Source of the DNA: Callaeas wilsoni
Lineage: Eukaryota > Chordata > Aves > Passeriformes > Callaeidae
Assembly (NCBI GenBank): GCA_013398955.1
Contig: VWPU01004541.1
Coordinates: forward strand, 47,456 to 111,455
Direction: 5' to 3'
DNA length: 64,000 bases
Below, one piece after another: positions 13,092 through 25,793 of this stretch (the first letter of the stretch is position 1; each line of letters starts with the position of its first letter). A model generated the notes under the pieces. The model saw nothing but the letters and a program-made list of their open reading frames with translations, made no database searches and had not been told where the DNA came from. A program made the position numbers and the translations under genes.

Positions 13092-16000
13092 CCAGCACAG
13101 TGCAGAATCCCTCTGGGTAGCACCATGTTAATTCAAATGCCACTTGCTCATATCAAGCCACAGCAAACTGACTCATTTCTGGAGCTGGAACAAACAGGCT
13201 GAAGGGCAGAACTGGCAGAGTAGCAAAGGTGCTCAGAGTGGAGCTTATATGTAGGAGGGAAATTTGGTTGAAAACCCAGTGTCTAATAAAGGAATATCTT
13301 TACGAAAAATATGTCCACACATTTCTTCCTCAGAGGCATCCCCAGTGGAGCCTGGTGGGAGCCCATCAAATGGGTTTGGGGAGCCTGTTAAATGGGTCTC
13401 AGTTCTCTCCTGAAGCCTCTTCACTTGTCAGCCCTCAGTTTTCCAGAGGTTCACCTGGAGACCCTCTGTTCTTTCACACATGTTAAGTAATGAATTCTCC
13501 TACTATTCTTTTGACATAGTTACATAGGTTTATTGCTACCTTTTACCAATCGAGTAGCCAGGGTGTCTAAGAGCCTGTGCTAAAGTCACAGCATGAACTA
13601 GAGGCACTGGGAGGGAGCATCCTGGTGCTGCAGCAGTGCCAACACTTAGCACAAGCCATAGGAAGAGTCACAATTGGGCTTATCAGACCGAACAATGAAC
13701 ACAAGCACAGCCTCGTCCAACGAAACTAAAATAACTCAGCCTCCTAAACGTAGGGAGAAAATTATTTTAGAACAATAGTAGCATAAAAAAAATAAACTCA
13801 TACCAAGGAATACGTAGCTCCAACTCCATTTTGCACAGCCCTTCCTCCAACACTCAGGCAAATGAAACTTTGGTTTCATATTACCAAAAATTATTAGGTC
13901 TTTTAATCTATTTTCTTGAGTTAACCAGAGATGGAGTGAGTTTTTCCAATCCTTCACCCAGAGACAGAGCAGATTTGCAATCTCCATGAAGTCCTTCTGC
14001 CCCCCAGATATGTCATGGCCACCTGAAGATTCTACTTTGCCTGGCATATCTGCAGTTGTCCATAATCATTCCCTTCTCTGCTGTCTGAAATTACATGTTG
14101 TGGTAGAATATCTGAGCAAGAGACTAAATCCTTGTGGTACTTCCTTTTATAAGTTTAATTATCGTAACAGAATTGATTTAGGGAGGATGTTTGCCCAAGA
14201 AACCCAAGGAGATTAATTTTGCCCAAGATTACAACCAGTTTAGAGCTGCCCAGTATCTGATGCTACTCAAAATCTCCGTTTTTGGTGATTTTTGTGCTGC
14301 TTATCCAATTACTGCAATGGGATGAGGTCTAACAGTCTTCGCATAAATGACTGCTCAACATTAAAAAGCCTAAATTAAAAGGAGAATGCAACGGAGGACT
14401 GTTGCGGGAAAAAACTCAGCCAACCACAAGTTCTGTTTGTATCTCTCACTTTAGATTCATTCGCGCAACATCCAAAAGTAACAGGTATCTGTGATACATC
14501 TGCACAGCAGCAGTGGGGTTGTCTCTGAATCACAGCCCAGCCCCAGAATTTATTTGGGTTTTGAGCTAAACTTTCCCCTCTAAGAATTTTTAATTTAGAA
14601 AAAAAATAAAAGTGCAGACTGCCCAGCCGGGTGTCAATTAGCACCACCATCCCTCCACGCACCCTCCTCCCCCCATCTATTTTGTAAAGCTCCATTTAAT
14701 ATATTTTTTTTAGAGCTATGTAGCTCAGTGTAGTGGTTTCAAGGACTTCTCCAGGGGGAAGCAGCCAGCCAGGTTCTGTGGCACCGGTCCTGGGTGGCAG
14801 GCAGAGCAGACATGCACCAGGGTGGGAAACATTGAACTTCATCCTCAACAAGTATCAAAAGGCGACTTCATTAAAGCCAAAGATTTTTTGTAGTGAGGTA
14901 ACAGCTTATAGTGTATTGCAAAGAGATATGAGAAAGGGCAGATTTTTCTTATCTTTTGTTATTGGAATTGACCCTCAGGGTCCTTAGGCCTTGGTGAGAG
15001 CTTAAGCAAGCTTAGATCAAGGAAGGATTTTGAAATTGAATTTATTCAGATTAGCAAAACCTTCCATGAGAGGATTTACTCTCAACAAGCTGTTGCCAAC
15101 TCGGAGCTTAGAAAGCCCAGCACATCTTACTGATTTACAATCAACTTTTTTTTTTTTTTTAAACCCAAGGCTGGCCTCATTAAAATGTTTGCCATCAACA
15201 TTCACACAGTATCAAAGATTCCCTGCCAAATGTTTATTTATAGGTACTTTCCTTGCTTGTTCGGATAATTTTCATTCAGATGACGTTTCAGGGTTTTAGG
15301 AAAAAGATATTGCAAATAATGATACAGAGGAAAGTGTGAGAGGAGGAATGCAGTAATCAGAAAGGGCTCCATTAAAATGAAAGCCACTTCTCAGTGACAC
15401 TTCATTTCACAATGAAAACATATCTAGACCGCATATGAAAAATTTCACTCTTGAACTTCACGTATTGCTTTTGATGTTTCTAGCTCTGAAAAAGTGGATT
15501 ATACGTTCCCATTTCTGTCCTGCAGCCCTGTGACGCACGCAGAGCTCTCAGCCCCAGCTGTTTTGTTTCAGCAGGGAGCAGTCTTAGGAGCTCCAGGAGA
15601 AATCCAAGCCATGTTCAAATCACTCAGCATTTCGCCATCCACTTCACAGGGTCAGGATTTTAACTCACAGCTCCCAAACCAAATTTGCATGGTTGGAATT
15701 CATTACATGCTTCCACTGGGAACTCTGTCCCTGCCTTTAGGCAGAGCAAGAAGGTGCAGCAGGGAATGAGTTGCTCAGAGACCACTCCTGGACGGCTTTT
15801 CCGGCTCAGGTGCCACACCACCAGCACGTTGTGCAGAAATGCCTGTCTTGGCAGAGAAGAGGTTTGTGCCTGTGCCTGAGGAGTCCGTGGTGTGTCAGAG
15901 ACCTGCATCTGGGCTGGGGATTCCACAGGTACTTTGCACAAATTCATGCCTTGCCCAGCCTGGTGGGAACATGAAGGACAAGCCCGACAGCTGCAGGCAG

Positions 16001-16209
16001 GAAGAAAGTGTGTGGTGGAAACCTCCCCACCTCTGGGGAGGGGTTGAGGACACAGATGCAGGAACTCACCTGTTGGGTTTAGCACTATTTCAGTGCCTCA
16101 GACAATAACTGAACTGCAACAGTCTACCTCAGCCAACTTCTGTTCAACACAGTCTAAATAATACCTTTTTTTTTCCACTTAAATGGTAAAAGCCAGAGCA
16201 ATACTAAAC
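13092..16209. other. Intergenic DNA, no gene seen
   Basis: Mixed non-coding DNA. Overlapping open frames of up to 141 codons on opposite strands at 15660-16108 are proline-, serine- and cysteine-rich shadow frames without recognisable domains. A T16-class run lies near 15146-15161. No RNA gene or named repeat was recognised. Confidence 0.5.
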
Positions 16210-16560
16210 TGTTGCAGCTCCTTGTGGGCTTCCAAGCAGGGGTTCAGAGATGCAGCGAGGCAGGAGTCCAGAATGAGGAATGAATTATTTATTAAATTTA
16301 CACTACCATTTATATATTCTAGTTCCATACAGCAATTGAACAGTGTTCACACTTTTCCTAGGGTGATTAGTCAAAGTCTCAGACACCCACTTAGAAATGG
16401 TTTTTCCTGATGTAATGTACACAAGGTCGGAAGATACCAGATATGAATGCTATTTACAAAAACCCTATCTATTGTTTACATAGCTTACACAGCAAAGGAA
16501 AAGTTCTCACAGAATGAATGCAAGAAGAAAAAATTTCCCTGCTAACAGCATTTCAGCATC
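16210..16560 (-). mobile_element. Probable solo LTR, antisense
   Basis: Read on the minus strand, this interval has an LTR-like order: a TATA box (plus 'catttatatattc', 16305-16318), an AATAAA signal about 30 bases on (plus 'attatttatt', about 16283-16292), a roughly 75-base U5, and an end in ...GCTGCAACA at 16210. The upstream boundary on the right is not resolved; 16560 is an estimate and it could reach about 16620. The text resembles songbird LTRs I recall. No retroviral coding frame is adjacent. A target duplication could not be established. Confidence 0.55.
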
Positions 16561-18359
16561 CACAGCTCCTCAATCTTGTGACTTCTTTATTGGTCGAACC
16601 CTAGAAATGTATTTTGCATTTCAATTCTAGTTGTGAAAATCTACCAGGGAAAAACTAAAAATGTAGTAATACTCAATTTGTGTATTAATATAAGGTGAAA
16701 TGGTGCAAGGAGCCAAACACTGCAGCATTTGCTAGGAGTTCTTACACCAAGTCAGTGCAGGAACTATTTTACACAGCTTTAATTTCCTCAGCACACTCGA
16801 ATTTCTTTGCATGTACCAGTGCTTATTTTATTTCTGTAGCTAAACCTGTTTTCCTTGACTTAGAGCTTTATAGTTCTTTAGGATAAAAAGGAAAAATAAA
16901 CTCTAAGTATGTACCTTTCCTAGTGTGGAAGATTTTGCATAGTATTTATCCCAAATAATATGTTCTAAGAAAAAAGCAAGCATCATTTTATAAAGCCTCC
17001 TCAGAAAAACCTTCCAATATCAATCCATGAAATGTTTTCACACCTTTAAAGTGTTTTGGGAGGTTTTTTTAACCTGAAAAATGTGAGAAAAATATATTTA
17101 ACAAGGAACATTTCTATATAAACGAAGCTCAAAACTTGCAGAATATTTTGTAACTACTTGATTTTATTCAATAATCCATTGTTTTCATGTATTTCTGAAT
17201 CTGATTGAATTTTGTTCCTTTGAAATGAAACAATTAACTATTAAGTTTTACCAAATAAAGACCCAGAAACCTTTTTTGTTATAAAATGGAAGGTGTTAAG
17301 AGAAACTACTACAAAGGACTTAGAAGTCAAATCTTATATACAGCTCCCTTAAAGATGGACTGGTAAAGGCACTTGTGAACTAGAACAATTAATGAGATCT
17401 CAGCCTTTGCACCTCTGGTGTCTGCAACAGTCCTGTTGCTAAAGAACTTTCTTCTTGTGATTGAAAAGCACTGAAATGTTCAGTAAAAAACACATACAAA
17501 TTTTCTTTGCATTACTGCACAAATTCTAATTTTTAAAATCAACAAAATTGAATTTTTCCTGCAGGCAAAAGGGATTTTCTTTTTAAGAGTGTATCTGTTT
17601 TGCACTAACAGCAATTTCTGAAAAATCGTCTTCCCTGTTGCATGGTGTGTGCTGAGAATCTGCTTAAGGTACATGGGATTCCCCTTTGCCCTCGGCCGAA
17701 GTGTGCACATGCATATGTTGTGGGAGCCAGGTTTGGTGACTCTTGCAAATTCTAATTTTGTATACTTGCCTAACCCTAAGCCCATTGTGCGTGGTGTTAG
17801 GCCCGTTTCTTGTCAGAAAGATTACTGTTGTATGTATACTATCTTAAATGGTCTTTTTGTGACCTCGCTCTGTGCCCTGAAACAAAGCAAGCAGGTTTTT
17901 GGTGGAGGTTTTTGGTGGGTTTTTTTTTTCCTCCTGATGGGCATACTAGGAGTGGGGGGAGGAAAAAAAAAAATCATCATTACACATGCGGTGCACCAAG
18001 GCACACAGACTTCCTTGTGACCGTATTTAAAGAAGCGGGCACAAAGAAATAGTCATTGCAGCTACAATAGGGGAGATCTAGTATGCATTTCCAAGGAATC
18101 ACATTTTGGGGAGAATTACAGAATAATTACACATATGCTTAGATCATGAGCATTCAATGAAGCGGACAATATTTTGAGGATTTAAGATGTTGGTGTTGTG
18201 GTCGTCTCTAAGAAACCAGGATAATTCAGACATTCAAATGCAAAAATGCACCATTTGGAGAGTGTAATGCGGTCTGTTCTGGTCAGTGTTACAAATTCGG
18301 AAAGGATTCCCTGGCTGCAGACATTAGCCACTTAATACTTAAATCTGTTTCCAAATGTA
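16561..18359. other. Intergenic DNA, no gene seen
   Basis: AT-rich non-coding DNA. Short opposing frames at 17480-18052 include a G/T-rich and A-rich low-complexity part near 17910-17970. No gene, RNA or named repeat was recognised. Confidence 0.55.
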
Positions 18360-18800
18360 AAGCATACAACAAAAGTCTTTTGCATTAATGAAATGGATCC
18401 TAACACCAGTGTAGTGACACATTTCATTAACGTGTCACATTACAGATGTAAAATATAATTACAACAGATATGCCTGTCCTACAGCTTGATAAAACCCATG
18501 GATGAAATATTGTGTAACTAATTATGCAATAAACCTCCATCTCGGCCCCGTCATTTTCTGGCTGCAGACTGAGCTAATTTCATGCCAACATACTGAGTTT
18601 CTCAGCCTTGCAGCTACACTTAGGGGTGGCTCAGCCACGTCGACTTGATTTCTGCTGGTAGTACAACAAAAATATCAGGCTGTGATAATTGTCAACTGCT
18701 AATTAATTGTTAGCAAGTGCCAGCAGATGAGTGCAAATATATTTTAGGTTTCCCTACCAGCATCACAACTAAGCCATTGCCACTTGCGCTGGCTGCACTT
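18360..18800. promoter_or_regulatory. Candidate enhancer with dense homeodomain cores
   Basis: Over about 440 bases there are many ATTA/TAAT cores: TTAATGAAATG (18385), CATTTCATTAA (18420), an 'aactaattatg' stretch near 18516, and a 'gctaattaattg' stretch near 18698. The same stretch holds two nested inverted repeats (listed separately). The sequence is non-repetitive and has no coding frame. It looks like the deeply conserved non-coding elements that surround developmental transcription factor genes. That interpretation is inference; no alignment was possible. Confidence 0.35.
18385..18438. repeat. Nested inverted repeats around homeodomain sites
   Basis: TTAATGAAATG at 18385-18395 is perfectly reverse-complementary to CATTTCATTAA at 18420-18430 (11-base arms, 24-base loop). 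Overlapping this, GTGACAC at 18414-18420 pairs with GTGTCAC at 18432-18438 (7-base arms, 11-base loop). Confidence 0.8.
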
Positions 18801-20330
18801 TTAAATACAGAGAGATGATACTACACAGACTTTAAAAAACTTGACATTGTTTTCTCTCATATTTCATAAAAGCAGAGCCACTGAGACTCTGAGTACATCA
18901 GAGAACCAGCATCTAACTCTATTTCTTTTGATCTTCTACTTTCTTCAAGTATATTTCAATACTCTCTAAAACATGGGGCAGGTTTTGCTTCTCTGCATCT
19001 GGTCTCATTATAACTGAGAGCAATAGAACAGCATAATCACTATGCAAACGAGTATTGTAGCATCACTCGTGTGACCCAGGGTGTTCTACAGTCATCAAAG
19101 GAGGAATAAATGTATTATTATTGTTGTTGGTGGTGTCATTGTTATATCTAAAATATGCTACAGCCTTTACAAATCAGTAAAACAATGGCTGTAGTCTGAA
19201 ATCATCTTCTCGGATGTGCACGCTGCAGAATTTATGGGGCTCTTGGTGTGGTGAGAGCCTGCTTTGAAAATTACGGAGTCTGAGAGACTATATGTATTTT
19301 TGGATTCTGCAAACACTTACTTCTGGGGAGCCTTGATATAGTGCTAGTTCATGGCAAGAACAGCCCTCAGACTGGGGCACAGGAGGGCAGGAAATCCACG
19401 GGGTGATTTCCCATGGGGAGCACCCCATTCTGGCGTTACCGTCACAGAGGCAGCGCGAAGTCGGGCTCAGCGTTTGAAGGCTGAGCCACCACAAAATGCA
19501 GCCTAAGCAGAACAGTTACACCCCTTCAGAGCCTCTGTCCAGGCAATACAATGAATCTGAGACAATTCCTCTAGTTCTTCTCCCAAATCACACCACCAAC
19601 ATAAAATAATAGTGTCTTTTCCAAGAAATTAAGACAGATTTCCCTTCATTTATACTGTGGTTCAATGAGCCTCTCTGAACCCCTTTGATTGTGGGCTTTA
19701 GCACTTCTCTTGGTGCATTAGCATTAAGGTTTACAATTTTTGCTTCAAATTAATCTAATTAAATTCATGAAAGCAAATTAAATTCAACTTATTAAATGTA
19801 CTAAACAAAAATAATCCACAGAACTGTCTTACAAGTCACAGGATTTTAGAATGTGAAAGACCTGCTAAAAATCTCCTATTTGGATCATTCTAGGCTTGAG
19901 GGGTTTTAATACTTTTCAGTGGACTTTCTACATCTTTGTGTTCCTTGGGAGAAGAAAAGAAATTAATAGACCTCACAAAACTCTTAAAAAAACAACAAAG
20001 AACAAAACAGACAAACAAAACAACAAAAAAGAGAACCCAAAACCCACACAACTTTATGTTTCTTAGACACTGCTGATGTAATTCTGCCTATCAGGAGATA
20101 AAGTCACTTGACAGCAGTGAACCATCTTCTTTGAAACTTGGAAGTTTTTATGAAGCACAGGCACTATGTGTACATGAAGTACACAAAAAGAAATGAAAAG
20201 ATAGTAGAGCTGGTAACAACAAGTCTCTACTGTGTGCAAGAATATGGAATTGTCAACTTGTAAAGTTTATTTAAAATCCTGTTCTTGTTTTAAACTGCTG
20301 AAATAAGTAAGCAATAATTATTGCCAAGAA
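18801..20330. other. Intergenic DNA, no gene seen
   Basis: Non-coding AT-rich sequence with an A/C-rich low-complexity patch at about 19986-20050. No gene or repeat family was recognised. Confidence 0.55.
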
Positions 20331-20384
20331 TAAAATAATAATTGTAGTAGTAATAATAATAATAGTAGTAATAATAATAATAAT
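20331..20384. repeat. (AAT)n/(AGT)n imperfect microsatellite
   Basis: Tandem trinucleotides 'taataataat' and 'tagtag' alternate over about 54 bases. It is an imperfect simple repeat, likely variable in length between individuals. Confidence 0.9.
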
Positions 20385-23199
20385 GTATTACAACACCCAG
20401 TGGATCATCAGGTTCATATGAGCTGTGAAATTCAAGTGAAGGTCACAAAATACAAGTGTGTGAATAATATAGTAAAGGTAAGCAATTCACTTGATGTTTT
20501 AGCTGCAGAAATTGTAAATGCCCTTGAAGAAATAAAAAATTATCTTTCTATAATAGAACATACAGAAAAACATGGTCTAGTATGCATTCAATCCTTGCTA
20601 CAACAAAAAAGAAATAAATAGAAAGGAATATACTAAATAAAATAAGAAAAAGGTGAACTTCATATTTAAAAGAAATTGATAAACATAATTACATATGTAG
20701 CATTCTATTGCATAAGGATATAAACCAGGCAGAATTCACTTGACATAAATATTTGGATTGAAAAACCTTATGCTTTGAACATGGGAAGTGGAACAGACAT
20801 TTTCAGTAGTAAAGAGCAACTCACTGGTGCTGTGATTCCCCACTGATCAGATTGTGCCAAGGATGGTACACCACCCTAATGGATGGACTAATTTTCCTCT
20901 AAAAAATTTCATTTTTCTCTCTAAAATGTAAAACCCAAGGACTTTTCTCCATGTATATGTTTCTAATTTGCTTATTTTTTGCTGGCAGCACCCCTTCACA
21001 CGCATGTTGATTTAGAGTATGGCTGTGTTGCTTAAGTGTCTTTATGTTTCTGCTTGTACAAGCAGCTTATACTATTTTTTAACCAAAAGTCACGAAAGAA
21101 TTATGAGTTAATTACTTTAAAATGTATATTTTTATTACCTTGTAGTCACGTCACACTTTCATCCACCACAGTCTAATTGCATATTTTTATGTACTTTACT
21201 AGGTTACAATGACTTTTGAACAGCATCGTGCATACTTTCCACAGATGTTACCATAGCTGAGAAAGGTCAATAAAAAACTTAATTACTGGGACCCTAAATA
21301 GTTTGGAGAGATGTAAGGCAGGTTTTCTAACCTATTTCTTATCAATACAAGCTGCCCTGTTTTAGCAATGACTGAAGAAACTTTTTACCTCCTTTGTCTT
21401 CGTGGAGTCACATCTGACTCATTATCGTTGCAGCTCAAAATCCAGCATGGGGTGAATCCCCTACCTTGCTGCTCTCGCTATAGTGGAAGGATGAGTAAGA
21501 GGAAGGTGATGGGGAACAAGGGGAAGGTGGAGGGTCATCCTCCCTTCCCACCATACAGTGCCTGGAGCTCTTTATGCCAGCACTTTCCTTTCCCAAAGGC
21601 CAAAACCATACCATTCCCAAGCAGCCAGTATCCCTTTAATCATGCCAAACGTGGTGGCTAACAAACAGTCATGGCTTTATAGCAAGCACTTAGAAAGTAC
21701 TCCCAAAAGTGTTCCCACCTGTTGCTCCTAGCCAGCTTCCTTTTCCTCCACTAAGGCAAATAAGAAGCAATTCCAAGCAAATGTACAAGACAGAGGTAAA
21801 TCTGGTCATATCAGCCTAAATGGAAATGGTCACTTATTCTGAAGGGGTAGTGTTCAATCCTTCCTGTGGTAAGTGCAGATTTTGGAGCAAAAGTGCCACA
21901 AGTAGTGGAGATCTGTACAATCATCTGTAAAACCTCACTCTTCCTACTGTCCCTAACAATATTTTGGTGACATTATCCTTAGCACAGCATAGGAGTAGCT
22001 GTCTGAGCAGTTTATGTTTTCCATTAGCATTTTTTTGCACTGTGCTGAAAGATTGTGCAAAGGGAAGAAATAGGACATCAATCACAGCTCAGCTGTCAGA
22101 CAAGAGGAGTGAATATGGGAGTCTGATTTAATTTCATTTTCACAGAGAGTAAAATTGCTATGCAGTATTGTAGCTCAAGTCTTCCCACAGGACATATTTG
22201 TTAGGTCCTGCAATGCTTTTGCTTACTCCAACTTTTTGTTTTAGTAACTGCTGACCTGAGTGAAGTTGCTCCTGATGCACACTAGCAGAGCAGCATAGAC
22301 AGCCAACTCCAATCCTTCCAGTCTCAACTGGAAGTGCTCCACAGGAAGAAATAGACAGCTATCTACCAGCAGACAGAGCAGTGGTCTCTGTCTCACACTT
22401 GCTGGGTCTATGTTGTTGCCTCAGAAAAGCCAGATCCATTTCTTCCTCTTACTCAGACCATCCTTTTGATTAACAGCTAAAAGAATTTCCCTGTTCAGTC
22501 ATGAACTGATTAATGAAATAAAACTTCTGCTAGAAATGACCAACATCCTCACAGCTAGCAAACAAGAAGTGTAACACATTCTAAAAAGGATTTATTGAGG
22601 TCTTAATTTGTCTTGGCCATTCTTTGACACAAAAACGTCTGGTGGCTTGGGAAAGCATATTTGTATTATCACATCCCCACCGGCAAACAAGACTCTGTAG
22701 GCTCTGCTGTGGCTTCCACATTCTCCATAAAAGTAGACAGGAAAGCTCTCCCAGCCTGGCTCAGTTTACTCCATGTGTCAGCCAGTCAGGACTTATATTT
22801 CACCAAGTACAAAAGCAATGTCATGTACTCCCTTCACAGAGTCACAGGAAAGTGCAAGGGCAACTCTGACAGAATCATCATCACCTCTGTGTCAGAGACC
22901 AGCAAAGAGGAAAACACGTAACTTGAGTTACAAGAAGTCTGAAGTTTTCTAAGGTCACTCAGAAGCATCCTGTTAATTATTATGGGTTCAAGCAATGGCC
23001 AGGTCTGCCTGGCACATGAAATCCACATCGTAAAGAATGTCATATCCATACAAACCCACCTGCCTTTTTGTTAGGATGCTGTTTGCAGATGGTCCCTCTA
23101 ATGTACTGGAAAAATCTGTAACCTAGAAATATGCGGAGTCACATCTCTGCCTAGCACTAACCAACACAGCCCCACGTTTATTCAAACTGCCTGAAGGTA
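20385..23199. other. Intergenic DNA, no gene seen
   Basis: AT-rich non-coding sequence with only short open frames (under 100 codons) on both strands. No recognisable domains, RNA genes or repeats. Confidence 0.55.
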
Positions 23200-23262
23200 G
23201 AATCATGGAATGGTTTGGGTTGGAAGGCACATTTAAAGATCCTGTAGTCCAAACTCCAAGAC
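23200..23262 (-). mobile_element. CR1 LINE 3' terminal fragment, antisense
   Basis: AGAATCATGGAATGGTTTGG followed by 'gttggaaggcacatttaaagatc' and 'tagtccaaactcc' is the reverse complement of the CR1 3' terminus, including its ATTCYATG end repeat. Only about 60 bases are recognisable. Confidence 0.88.
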
Positions 23263-24576
23263 GAGCAAGATCTAGCCTTGCAAATATTTATGTGCCTCCC
23301 AAATATCCAAAGCCTTAAACATTGCATTCATGTTTAATCTCAATACTCTGAAATCTAATAAACCACCACTCAGATGCAAACTAGCAAACAGTTAAAGCAG
23401 AAAAAAACTGTGTGACTTCCATGTTGTTCTAAACATGTAACTGATGACCAACCCAAAACATACAATACAAATTTCTCCACAACACCATCTTACTGTGGAA
23501 CAAAGGACACTGCAGCGCTCCGCAATTTGGCTGGCTTTTCACGCTCTCCCTATTCTTCTAGGGAAATCTTAAGCCATGAAATTTCTTTTTTGTTAACGCA
23601 AAGACATGGTAATGTCAAGCATTCATGACCATAAGCATGGAAAATTGATGAAATTACAGTGTGTTCAGGAAAATAATGCGGTGATGACAGAAAGAATCTC
23701 TGCTTGTATCTGCGTCCTGGTGGCAGCTTTTTGAACAGGTGAACATTTTTTCCTCCCTCTGTGCAAAACATCTCTTTGCATGAATACATCAAATAGATGC
23801 CCAGGGAGAAAGGTCAAAGGGAAATAGTCACACAAATAATTAAGATATGAAGAGACAGTGTATTAGATTCATTAATGCTTTCCACTGTCTTATTCAGTTG
23901 GGGTGCACCTTTCAAATTGACGTAAGAGAGTGTCTCCAAGGCTCTATAAAAATGGCGAACAGTGGAGCTGGCCTTCTTGCTGCCACAAAACCAGGGAAAG
24001 CAGAGTGTGGATAACAGGGTAGCCTTCTTCCAGAGCTCCCCACAACCTAGCAAGGGCCATCTGGGAGCTTCACAACCCATGTTCCCCATCTTCTGGGCAC
24101 TCCTCATCTGGTCCTGCAGCTACAGTGGGATCTTCACACATCTTGCTCCCACACAGCAGCCAGGTGAATAGGTAAATGAATGAATACACAAGGCCCAACA
24201 GTTGTATATGACAGCACCTTGGGAGGTTCTTGAAAGAATCAAGAATTAGTTGAAACATTAATTACCTCAAGAATTCCATGAGTAACATTAAAGGCTAAAA
24301 TTAAAACTGGGAGACTAGAAAAAAAGCTGAGTTAAATGAAACAAGAAGGCAAATTGAAGAGAATGAATACAAGTGAACGCCCTACTATAAGAGCCTGCCA
24401 ACATCCCCTCAGACTAGGGACAGCACATGGCTGTCTCCACTCCAGCTCTCCTATCAATGGGAGTTCTTCCCCACAGAGAATGTTCCCCTAATTTCTGTGT
24501 CAGTATGCTCTGCATGGGGGCAGAGACTTCTCTGCTAAAGAGCACAGCACACAAGCCCTGTCCCCTTCTGACCAGC
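23263..24576. other. Intergenic DNA, no gene seen
   Basis: Non-coding. Open frames of under 100 codons at 23550-24258 occur on both strands and have no recognisable domain. Confidence 0.55.
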
Positions 24577-24833
24577 TGTCTTGGTTTGAAAGACGAGTGT
24601 TTGCTAAGTAAGGCAGGAGCCTCGCTTGGAATGGAAAATGCAAACCTCTTCCCTCTGAACTATTGTAATTTTGAAATTAATGGGCTCTCAGGCAAAGAGA
24701 TGAGAATAGGAATAACAGTTCTTTACTAGTATGTATAACAAGGCAAACAAACAAACACAACAACTGTGGCATTGACAACACCCAGAACCAGAACCCAGTG
24801 ACGCCGTCTCGGCCGCAGGCGCTTTACCCTATG

Positions 24834-24911
24834 GCGCAGTTCCGGTCACGGCCGGCAGGGGCGCTGGTGGCAGCGCAGTTCCGGTCACAGCCGGCAGGGG
24901 CGCTGGTGGCT
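24834..24911. repeat. Two-copy 39-bp tandem repeat inside the LTR
   Basis: Two nearly identical 39-base units (24834-24872 and 24873-24911), each with GCGCAGTTCCGGTCAC and GCCGGCAGGGGCGCTGG, lie side by side. They differ at only a few positions, including one G/A. Direct duplications of this kind are common in the U3 part of LTRs, where they can hold enhancer motifs. Confidence 0.85.
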
Positions 24912-25004
24912 CCCGGTGCGCAGGGCAGGTGCGATGGTTCCCCCGCGGCTGCAGGGGGCGCTGTGGGGCGAGCTCAGGGAGCGCGCGGTGATGGCGGCGT
25001 GACC

Positions 25005-25058
25005 GGGATGGGACGGGATGGGACGGGATGGGATGGGACGAGATGGGACGGGATGGGA
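25005..25058. repeat. (GGGAYGGGAT)n purine-rich tandem repeat
   Basis: About 54 bases of GGGATGGGAC-type units repeat in tandem within the GC-rich LTR core. The regularly spaced GGG runs could form a G-quadruplex on the + strand. Confidence 0.85.
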
Positions 25059-25793
25059 GAGAGGCTCACCTCACAAACCCCCAGGGACAGCCGGGCCCGG
25101 GGCCCCAGCAGGACTCTCGGGAGCGGCAAGCTGGAATGGCGGGAATAAGCAAGAATTCCCGGGGTGGTGGAGGAGATGTATCACACTCCGGAGCTGCAGT
25201 GGGACCCCCGGGAGGTCTGGGCAGGCACGGGGTGCGGGGCTGCAGCGAAAGCTCAGAGCAGTGCTGAAGAAGCGGCAGGGGCAGGGCAGCGGCAGCTCAG
25301 CTCCAAGCAGGGCAGGGAGAGGCAGGATCAGGATCTCGGGCACCCAGGCAGATGGTGAAAAGTCCCTCCCTTAGTGAGGTAGGTGCTGGTAAGGTCCCAG
25401 TTCAGTGGCTGCTCTCACGAGCAGAGGCTCACCCCACGGCAGAAGAAGCAGGACCGGGCTGGACCATGGTGGTGACAGTGAATTCCCTTCCCCAAGCAGC
25501 AGCTCCGACCGTCCTCCTCCGAAGCCGATAGAGAGAGAGGACTAGGGGCTGCACCCAGCCCCGTTTTCCCAGTCCCAAATCTCAAGGTATCTCTCTCCTA
25601 CACGGGAAAACCTCAGGTGAAGAGAGAGCAGGCAACTGCACCTCTCCCCTGAGCTGACAACTTCTTTTGCCTCTGTTAAGTATCCAGTCATTATTGTCTC
25701 TTAGCAACACATATGGCGCAAATTCCTTAAGAGGGAAAAAAACCAAAAGGAGAGCTCCTAAAACCCCAACATCAGCACCTAGCTTTCATCATA

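Larger units (their letters stand above)
24577..25791 (-). mobile_element. Probable solo LTR, about 1.2 kb, GC-rich core, antisense
   Basis: The left edge is TGTCTTGGTTTGAAAGACGA and the right edge ends in CA at 25791. The minus strand therefore reads TGATGAAAGC...ACCAAGACA. A polyadenylation-like AGTAAAGAAC on the minus strand (plus 'gttctttact', about 24717-24726) lies 140-150 bases from the downstream end, suggesting a minus-strand LTR. The text resembles a songbird ERV LTR I recall. GACCAGC occurs immediately left of the element (24570-24576) and again at 25794-25800. This may be a target-site duplication, but it is two bases beyond the CA and longer than the usual 4-6, so the exact edge is uncertain. 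The core (24800-25560) is strikingly GC-rich and CpG-rich for this desert. No gag, pol or env frame is adjacent. Confidence 0.6.

Noticed and set aside
17766..17778. CCTAACCCTAA resembling vertebrate telomere repeat
   Set aside because: Fewer than two units; too short to be more than chance.
24798..25374. GC-rich overlapping frames of 79-118 codons
   Set aside because: They fall inside the LTR and partly in tandem repeats, giving glycine/arginine-rich shadow peptides.
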